Translations under genes and position numbers: made by a program
The notes under the pieces: model-generated
Told to the model about the DNA's origin: nothing
Seen by the model: the letters and a program-made list of their open reading frames with translations, nothing else
Databases searched by the model: none
Part shown: in pieces, positions 56,993-64,000 of the stretch
Numbering within the stretch: position 1 is the first letter of the stretch
How the letters are laid out: each line of letters begins with the position of its first letter
NCBI GenBank assembly: GCA_016648135.1
Contig: JADDOH010010099.1
Span: 51,357-115,356, forward strand
Direction of reading: 5' to 3'
Origin: Agrypnia vestita
Lineage: Eukaryota; Arthropoda; Insecta; Trichoptera; Phryganeidae
DNA length: 64,000 bases

Positions 56993-58281
56993 TTAGGTCC
57001 TTACATATGAAATTGGCGTTTAGTATGGGAGGAACATAAAGCCGATTTTTTTTTATTATAATATATTTATTTAATCAAAGTATAAACCGTTGCTATCTAT
57101 GCACTTTTACCATCTCATAGGTAGTTCATCGATCCCTTTACTAAAAAAACCATTCGGATGGGAATCAATAAAATCTTTGAAGGCGGTTTGGACTGCCCCA
57201 TCGGAGTTGAATTTTTTCCTTTGCAAGAAGTTATCCAAATTTCGAAAAAAATGGTAATCTGTTGGGGCAAGGTCCGGAGAGTACGGTGGATGTCTTAGAC
57301 ATTCCAATTGAAGCTCCTCTAATTTGGTAGCCGTCTGTTGTGCAGTGTGTGGTCTAGCGTTATCATGAAGCAGCAGTGGCCTAGAGCGATTAACCAGCCT
57401 CGGTTGTTTAGCAGCTAGCTTTTCCATCATGGTTTGCAGTTGCTGACAATAGACATCTGCCGTAATCGTCTGGCCAGATTTAAGAAAGCTGTAGTGAACG
57501 ACACCGGCACTAGTCCACCAAACGCTCACAAGTAACTTTTTTGGAGTCAATTTTCGCTTGGGGCATGGTTTGGCTGGTTCGGCAGGGTTCAGCCATTGCG
57601 ATGAGCGCTTCCGATTATCGTACAGGATCCACTTTTCATCACAGGTAATGATTCGATTAAAATCCCTTCATTATTGTGCCGGTTGAGTAATGCAACGCAG
57701 CAGTCAACGCGCGTTTGTTGATTTGCTTCACTCAATTCGTGAGGTACCCACCTTTCAAGCTTTTTCACCTTACCAATTTGCTTCAAGTGGATTAAAACAG
57801 TTTTATCACTAACACCGCAGCCTGCAGCTAACTCGGATGTGGTTTGCGATGGATCCGCTTCCACAATAGCCTTCAATTCTTCATTATCAACTTTGGTCTC
57901 CGGCCGTCCACGGGGCTTGTTCTGCAGGTCGAAATTTCCAGAACGAAAACGTTGGAACCAAAAACGCACTGTGTTTTCTTTTGCGGCACCGTCGCCATAC
58001 ACATCATTAATCCTTCGAGCCGTTTCGCAGCACTGGTGCCAGGGTGGAACTCGTACTCGTAAATAATATTACGCGATATTTCAAGTTTTTCATTTTGTAA
58101 ACTGAGTGACGCAAAGAAAAAAACAATTGAGGAAAAAACAAATGAATTATAATTTTCAAAACACAAATACATGAGTAAATAGCTGTATAAATTGGGATTT
58201 GGAATTCCTAACCAAAGAGAAGATATTTGAGATCAAATTTGCCAGTACGGCAAAACGCCAATTTCATATGTAAGGACCTAA
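56993..58281 (-). mobile_element. mariner transposable element, 1289 bp
   Basis: Perfect 29-bp terminal inverted repeats, TTAGGTCCTTACATATGAAA then TTGGCGTTT at 56993-57021 and its exact inverse at 58253-58281, are flanked by TA on both sides (56991-56992, 58282-58283), the TA target duplication of Tc1/mariner elements. The length is typical for mariner. Inside is a single transposase gene on the minus strand, now broken. The left flank carries no LINE R sequence, while the right flank does (58296 on), so the element lies at the 5' edge of that LINE fragment. Confidence 0.95.
57107..58098 (-). pseudogene. mariner transposase, D,D34D, two frameshifts
   Basis: Cut-and-paste transposase. The paired helix-turn-helix region starts near 58095 (ISRNIIYEYEFHPGTSAA) and includes GRPETKVDNEELKAIVEADP, then TTSELAAGCGVSDKTVLIHL. 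The WVPHELSEANQQ linker follows. Catalytic blocks are TCDEKW (first Asp, about 57630), LLHDNARPHTAQQ (second Asp, about 57360) and YSPDLAPTDYHFF (third Asp). Exactly 34 residues separate the second and third Asp, giving the D,D34D signature of true mariners. A one-base loss near 58027 and another near 57665 put the N-terminus, middle and C-terminus in three frames. All three Asp residues survive. Full length would be near the usual 345 residues. Subfamily is uncertain. Confidence 0.9.
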
Positions 58282-58283
58282 TA

Positions 58284-58470
58284 TTTGAGTTAATTGAGGA
58301 TGGCCCTGTTAAAAGCGCCGCAACAACCGTAGAACTTGTATGAGAAGATGTATGAATGTGGCCGAAGCAAAAATGGTGCGCCAGGATAGAAGAGTGTGGC
58401 ATTCAATCCTCTCTGCCTACCCCTGCGGGAAACGGCGTGATGGTTAGTTAGTTAGTTAGTTATGTAAATA
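58284..58470 (+). pseudogene. LINE family R tail, 3' fragment next to mariner
   Basis: ttgaggatggccctgttaaa, then (one inserted base) gccgcaacaaccgtagaact, tgtatgagaagatgtatgaa, tgtggccgaagcaaaaatgg and a ctctgcctacccctgcggga end match 48005-48165 closely. The tail is ggttagttagttagttagtt. Only the last 50 codons are present. The inserted G and one change near the end break the frame. Confidence 0.8.
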
Positions 58471-58474
58471 AAAC

Positions 58475-59200
58475 TTCAAACTGCTCTCCTGCAAACTTGA
58501 AGAAAAATTACATTTATGAGCTTTATGGATTTATGGACGCTTAAAATGACTAAGAATAATAAAGTTTCCATTGCTCATCGTCGCGTGACACATCTTCTAT
58601 TTGAATTGTCTATGCTAATAAAAATAAACATTCCTGACAAGGAATGAATAAAAGTTTATCGGGCCCTAGGGCCGGTTGTTTGATAGTAGTAAAAATAAAG
58701 GTTAAGAAATAGCTTAACCATATTTGACTTAATATTGACACAAATTAGAATATATTTTTTTATATTATGTTTAAATTTTGCACAGAAAAACGTTGTATAG
58801 TTTTTTTAATCGAAAAAATAAGCAGCTGAAGAGAAACGTCCGGGTGTCGCCGTGGCCCATTGTACTATAATTTTAGAAATACAATATTTGTTGAAATTTT
58901 TACTTTTAAATTTTAATTGACTTAATTTTAATAAAAAAAACTTTTAACGCCTTAAAATCCGGGAGTAAATACAGTTTAAAATCATTTGTTTATATGAATA
59001 AAAAGCATGTAAAAATTATCAAAAAACGTAAAAATCTATTGCAAATTTATAACTTTGTTAATATTGAACATTTTAGAATTATTTTAGTACAGTTTATGCT
59101 CGTAAGGAAATGTATGCTGCATACATATAAATAATCCGTAACTAGGAGTGATTTTTAATGCCGCGTCCTGTCAATTAATGCTTATATTTTCTTAATTATT
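58475..59200. other. AT-rich, nothing recognised
   Basis: No assignable feature. Confidence 0.4.
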
Positions 59201-59204
59201 TATA

Positions 59205-59372
59205 TATTTTTTTATTCTTCAACAAGTTAAGAGGCCCAGTTACAAAGCGAAAAACATCACGAAACACCCAGGTTTGAGTAAACCACATAGATTATTAGTG
59301 ACTCAACGGGAATCGAACTCGGAACCCTCGGTGTGAGAAGCCAGTGTCATACCCACTGGGCTACGAGGGCCG
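59205..59372 (-). repeat. SINE family B, copy 2
   Basis: Reverse strand: GGCCCTCGTAGCCCAGTGGG, TATGACACTGGCTTCTCACA, CCGAGGGTTCCGAGTTCGAT, TCCCGTTGAG, then the body CTATGTGGTTTACTCAAACC, TGGGTGTTTCGTGATGTTTT. The A box and B box (GAGTTCGATTCC) are intact. It is closer to a source sequence than copy 1. Confidence 0.8.
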
Positions 59373-59374
59373 TT

Positions 59375-60230
59375 AAAACGTTGAGTTTATTATTTTTATA
59401 TTAGTAAAAATGTTCTATCTATATGTAATCTTCCTAAAAAAAAATTAGTGTAGCATATATGTAAATTCGTATATAAATGAATAATAAAAACCCACGTTTT
59501 TGAAAATACGAAAATACGTTTTTGAAAATCCGAAATTCGCGTCTGCCGTGAAAGTGCTGGCTTAATAATACAACAATATTTCACATGTCTCCATTACTTT
59601 CAACGATCTTTTTTAACCCTCCTCCCACCTTTCTAATCCCCCTTTAATCCAAAGGGTTTGAAAATGGCGGAAGTAAGTTTTTGAAACATGCGGCGGAACA
59701 AATATCTTCTTTAAGATGAATTAAAAAAGTTAACTTTGGCATAATCCAAGGTCATGGTCCCATCGTATATACAATGAAAATGAGTATTTCACTATATATG
59801 TAATTGAATGTCCTGATTACAAAACGAAAGATTATTAACGCTTAAATAATAAGTATTAAATAAGACTTTAAAGTTTCGAAAATTTTACCATACATTTTGA
59901 ATGTCAGAATTTTGAACCAACTTTAACAACCTTGGAAAAGGGTATACAAAAGAAAAACTATTCATCATATTTCTTTCCTCTATAAAAAATATAAATTTGT
60001 CTTGTAAACTTATACATTATCTATGATTTACACATTTTTCCTCAGATATTGCCTATGAAATGTCAAAATATACAGTAGATTTTTAGAAACTTTAATATGT
60101 AATATCTTATTTAATACTTATTATTCAAACATAAATTATCTTTAATCCTGTTATTAACATATTGAATAATATAGTGTAATACATAACTTGGATTTAGCCT
60201 TGACTTTTAATTATATTATAAAGTATTAGT
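59375..60230. other. AT-rich, nothing recognised
   Basis: Contains a local repeat of acgtttttgaaaat (59492-59529) and nothing else I can name. Confidence 0.4.
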
Positions 60231-60234
60231 TAAA

Positions 60235-60990
60235 TAAATGGGTAATAAGTTTTTATTATCGTGTGTTAAATTGAATGCGTGGGGAGGAGCAATGATGACT
60301 GCAATCAATCTTTTAATTATTGCCCAGAAAACAATTTTAAAAACACCAATTACTACAAGTGCAGACGAAATATTTAATAAAATAGACGTTTTTGATGTTG
60401 GACAAATGTACGCCAAAACTCTCCTAGTTTATGTACATGTACAAACACAAACAACCACACTTTACATACACTCAAAACACTATTCATATAGAACAAAAGA
60501 TTCCTTTCAAGTCCCAAGAGCGCGAACCACTTACGGACATAGAAATTTTAAACACATAGGCCCGAAACTGTACAATACAATGCAGGAAAGGGTATCACAA
60601 TCGAATAATCCGAAAAATGTAAAAACATTAATTAAAATTTGAGTAAGAGAGATGGGTCGACCATTATTTATCGGGAAACTTATCCAAATAAATTAAGAAC
60701 TTAAATTTCATGCAGGTAGCATTTTGTATTAGAGTATTTTTACCTATGGCTGAGTGTAGACGGCGATTAATATTTTTTAAACCTTTTTATATAAAATGCA
60801 CTTTTTTTACCCTATTTTGTATAAATGTAAAATGTATTTTGTATTAAATGTAGTTGCATATAAGTAAGTTATAATTGTAAACTTTGCCTGTCTCAACACA
60901 GAGCTCTCTAGTAAGACGGGCATAGTAAAATTAAACCTTAACTAATGTATATTAAGTAAAGCAATGAAAATAAATGAAATCTAATTTCTC
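60235..60990 (+). pseudogene. LINE ORF C-terminal end and 3' UTR
   Basis: The plus frame of 134 codons reads LNAWGGAMMTAINLLIIAQK, TILKTPITTSADEIFNKIDV, FDVGQMYAKTLLVYVHVQ, then YSYRTKDSFQVPRARTTYGH, RNFKHIGPKLYNTMQERVSQ and a stop at 60640. WGGxxxxxxxxLxxxQKxxLK, YxxRxKxxFxVPRxRTTYGxRxFxxxGPKLYN are the middle-to-end motifs of jockey/CR1-group ORF2. The 3' UTR includes gcctgtctcaacacagagct and ctagtaagacgggcatag, matching UTRs at 47250 and 54200, and ends near gaaaataaatgaaat. The region is intact from about 60238, and upstream is truncated. Confidence 0.7.
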
Positions 60991-60994
60991 GCAT

Positions 60995-63900
60995 ACAGCT
61001 TTTGACGTCATATTAAAAAAACAGATATTTAGTGCCTACCTATTTGTCGCTGGTATAATTAATTCATCGGAAAACTTGTTTTATGATGTCTTATATTGCG
61101 CGAGCATATTATTTACAGTTACAGTATAATAATAAATGATAGATGTTGTTCTAATTATAGATTGAATGGAAGAGTCGCTCGGTGCCATATTTTTTTTCGT
61201 GCGACATTAATATTTAAAAAAAGACTGATATTGATTTGTACCTAAATTGTAATTAATTATCATTTGCTTTATTGTAGGTATTTATTTTAATTACTGATTG
61301 AGAGATTTGGCTTTACTTAATTTTTAATATTATACTTTTTTATTAACCTGTAAAAATGTAAAAAACTGATCACTAACCATGTGTTGAGAATGGTGTGCCA
61401 AAAAATATTTGATCACAGTTATCTCAAAATGAATTGTACCGATGAATTCCAGTCATGATATTGAATTATGATTTATTTAAAAAAATGTTTTGAATTATGA
61501 AAATATTATTAAATGTAATAATTTTATGGAATCAATTACAAGATGTACCTGTAGTGTCACACTAATATGGATGTATTAGACAAAATAATATATAAATCCC
61601 TAATGTCTTTATTAATGTGTCACACAAGAAAATTGGTTGGGAAATTGGTATCTATTTGACATTTTATTGAAGAAAAATATAGAATTCCTTTGAAATGTGG
61701 ATATTTTTTCCGAAGATACATTTTTAAAAAGTAAAGAAAAAAAACATCAACAGAAATTAGAAATTCGGAATATTACAATGTTGCTGCACTGAAAGTGATT
61801 CAAATGAATCTTAGTAATGTTTTACAAACGTTGAAAATAATTAATTTGATAATTATCTATTGTACAATTAAAACGTGAAATTATTTTTCTTGACGTCTCA
61901 CAAGGCACTAGTTGTTAAAAATGTTCGTGATGTTTCATTACCATAGAAACACAAAACATGGGGGAGTGGGAGAGCGATAAAGTAACGATTTTTTAAACAT
62001 ACTTCTTAGGGAATGAAGAACAAACGAAAAACTCTAAAATATGATTTCGGATATTAATAAATGTCTGTGACGTTGTTTTAATAAATATGGAAGAAGACCT
62101 AGTTCCGAAAAAGTGACCTTTGAACGAAGAGTCGTGAATGAAAATGACCCTTGGAATTCATAACATAACGCCAAAATAGAATTTGTGAGCAGCTGTTATT
62201 GCAAATTGAAAAAGAAGGAATACAGAATAAATTCCCTCTCTAATTACGAGCAGGTCTGCTTTCATAGCACGTAAATGATTTGATTGATAAAACTATTAAT
62301 ATGTTTCACCTATTTCAAATATCACACTGTAATTAACTAAAAATATCTAATAAAAAGGTCACTGTTAAATAACTAACCAATACTTCCATAATGTGTACCT
62401 ACACTCTAAACATTTTACCGAGCGAATTCGGTCAATCTTCCAAGACAATGGTTGGAGGAAAGGAACCTGTCCGACGCATCTATCTGAAAGATAATATTAG
62501 TGTAATAATAATTGCTACAAATATTCTAACCTCATCTTCCCGTAGGTATATATCGACATCTTTAATATGCTACGCTAGCGTCAGTTTTACCTTTATAAGA
62601 AGTGGGTGCAGGTGTCTAGATAGAAACCTAACTCTATTAGAAGTGGAAGCTTATTATCCAGGATTGTAATCCCTTCCTTATTTGGAGCATTAAACGAATG
62701 CCTATGAAATAGAATATGTGGGTTTCCCGTTTCTGATGAACGATACGATGCAAATCTAAAATGCACCATGACGTCATTGCAGAGCAGTCCGAGCGCCGCG
62801 CAGAGCCTTATGTCACTTGACGCCGTTTGCAATCTGGACTCGTGCAAACGGTGTCACTTGCCATTTCACCTGGGTGCAGTGTCCGATGCAAGTCGGGTAT
62901 TTATTTGTTAAAATGGAACTATACATAATCTGCAATCGGTGACCGCTTCCTGCATTCGCCGATACTGCTGGAGCCGTCGGTACACGCTTCCCGGGAAATT
63001 AGTTTTTTATAGCGTTTTTCTACACTTTAAAATGCTGTAGATAACCTTTTAATCACTGACATCCTTTCGAAAGCTGCTGCGCGCACGCGTTGCAGGTATT
63101 TGAAGTTTTTATCAGATGTTGCATCACAACCAGAGTCTAATAAAAATATTAACATTACACATTGTGTGTTGCAGTTAGAATATAAGGGGTGAAATAATAT
63201 ATAAAGCTACATGCCCGACGAAATGAAATATAGATGATTTATATTGATAAGTACCTATCGTTTATTTTCAACAAAAATTAAAATAGGCTAGAGTGTCAGC
63301 CATTATCTATACATATTCTGCGCGGGGTGATGTAATACATAAAACACATTTTTCAAACCACGTTTTCATGCCTTTAAAACTCCTGTGTGTCGGTGGTGTA
63401 ACGTAGGTCTACATGTCATAGAAAGTATTAGATATCTACCTTATTTTCCAAAACTAAAACGTCAAATTTTTTGTAATTATCGAATAAACATTTTCAACAA
63501 ACAAAAATAATTAAATTAAATTGTTACCAATGTACGGGTTTTGTAATTCAAAAATATTTATTAATTTCTCTCGCATTTTCGACTAGTGTGTAAAAGAGAT
63601 CAAAATATTGCACTGCGAAGTTAAATCGAGTAAGAAAAAGCACGACAATACCACACATTTCATGTAGGACAGAGACGCGGTTGCTTGTACTGAAAACATA
63701 TTTTTTTTACCACATATTTAAAACTATGTCGATTTTTAATCATGTAACACTGTGTTACACTACCGTTCCCGAAGGTATTTTTTAGCACAGTCTTTTAAGA
63801 GTGACAAAATTGTGAGCACTGTAAAACACTATAAACATATTATTTCTATTTTATCTTAGCTTTTTTTGTATGGAGAAAATACCGAGTGAATAGATCGATC

Positions 63901-64000
63901 GATTCTTATGTGCATTCTCATACATTCGTTGCTGACATAAGCCACCGTTTCAAGAGAGATTTAGCGGGCTTAAGTGCACCACACGATATGGGCTAAATTA
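60995..64000. other. AT-rich; GC-richer patch near 62.7-63.1 kb; no gene recognised
   Basis: The patch at 62700-63080 is CpG-rich on both sides of a short hairpin-prone stretch, with no frame I recognise (62391-62669 plus and 62593-62847 minus are unrecognised). It resembles a promoter or an enhancer more than an ORF. The rest is AT-rich, with no assigned feature to the window end. Confidence 0.35.

Noticed and set aside
57839..58066. Two plus-strand frames of 72-75 codons
   Set aside because: Antisense shadows of the mariner transposase.
58438..58463. TTAG repeats resembling the insect telomere repeat
   Set aside because: The unit is TTAG, not TTAGG, is very short, and is the normal tail of the LINE R family.

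Overview
This is a repeat-rich, AT-rich, intergenic-type eukaryotic window, almost certainly from an insect and most likely a moth or butterfly. There are no operons, no ribosome-binding-site-led reading frames and no long intact genes. The Lepidoptera call rests on the repeat repertoire: non-autonomous Helitrons with lepidopteran-type ends, tRNA-headed SINEs carrying a (GACA)n microsatellite (the kind called MINE in moths), several tRNA-SINE families, and many 5'-truncated LINE 3' ends. The organism call is an inference. No host protein-coding gene could be recognised with confidence.

Layout. 1-5 kb: GC-richer start, a foldback repeat with hammerhead-like cores, a cloverleaf tRNA-like gene at the centre of an inverted repeat, SINEs and a possible solo LTR. 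5-13 kb: P-element transposase remnant, hAT-like terminal fragment, RTE-type and jockey/CR1-group LINE tails, a Helitron (10527-10928) and SINEs. 13-22 kb: a GC-rich block, a 700-bp LINE reverse-transcriptase remnant (15.27-15.99 kb) and three successively fresher tails of one LINE family (18.3, 19.5, 21.3 kb). 24-30 kb: two adjacent foldback elements, a Helitron end carrying a seven-unit heat-shock element, and a three-unit minisatellite. 30-36 kb: two decayed antisense LINEs. 37-40 kb: a GC-richer block with a nested tandem repeat, a possible transposase remnant and a candidate terminal exon. 43-48 kb: a TATA/heat-shock-like dispersed repeat, and LINE tails, one with an inverted 5' end. 50-55 kb: candidate splice-bordered exons and three antisense LINE tails. 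56.99-58.28 kb: a mariner element with perfect 29-bp ends and two frameshifts. 59-61 kb: a SINE and one more LINE tail. 61-64 kb: nothing recognised apart from a GC-richer patch.

How the parts relate: essentially everything identified is transposable-element debris. Most LINE copies keep only the C-terminal end of the reverse-transcriptase ORF plus the 3' UTR, the normal outcome of 5'-truncated target-primed insertion. The most notable non-routine signals are the HSF-type binding array inside a Helitron, the inverted duplication of a Pol III (A/B box) SINE head, the tRNA-like gene inside a foldback, and a recurring CTGATGA-hairpin-CGAAA motif resembling hammerhead ribozyme cores. I found no convincing new multi-gene system.
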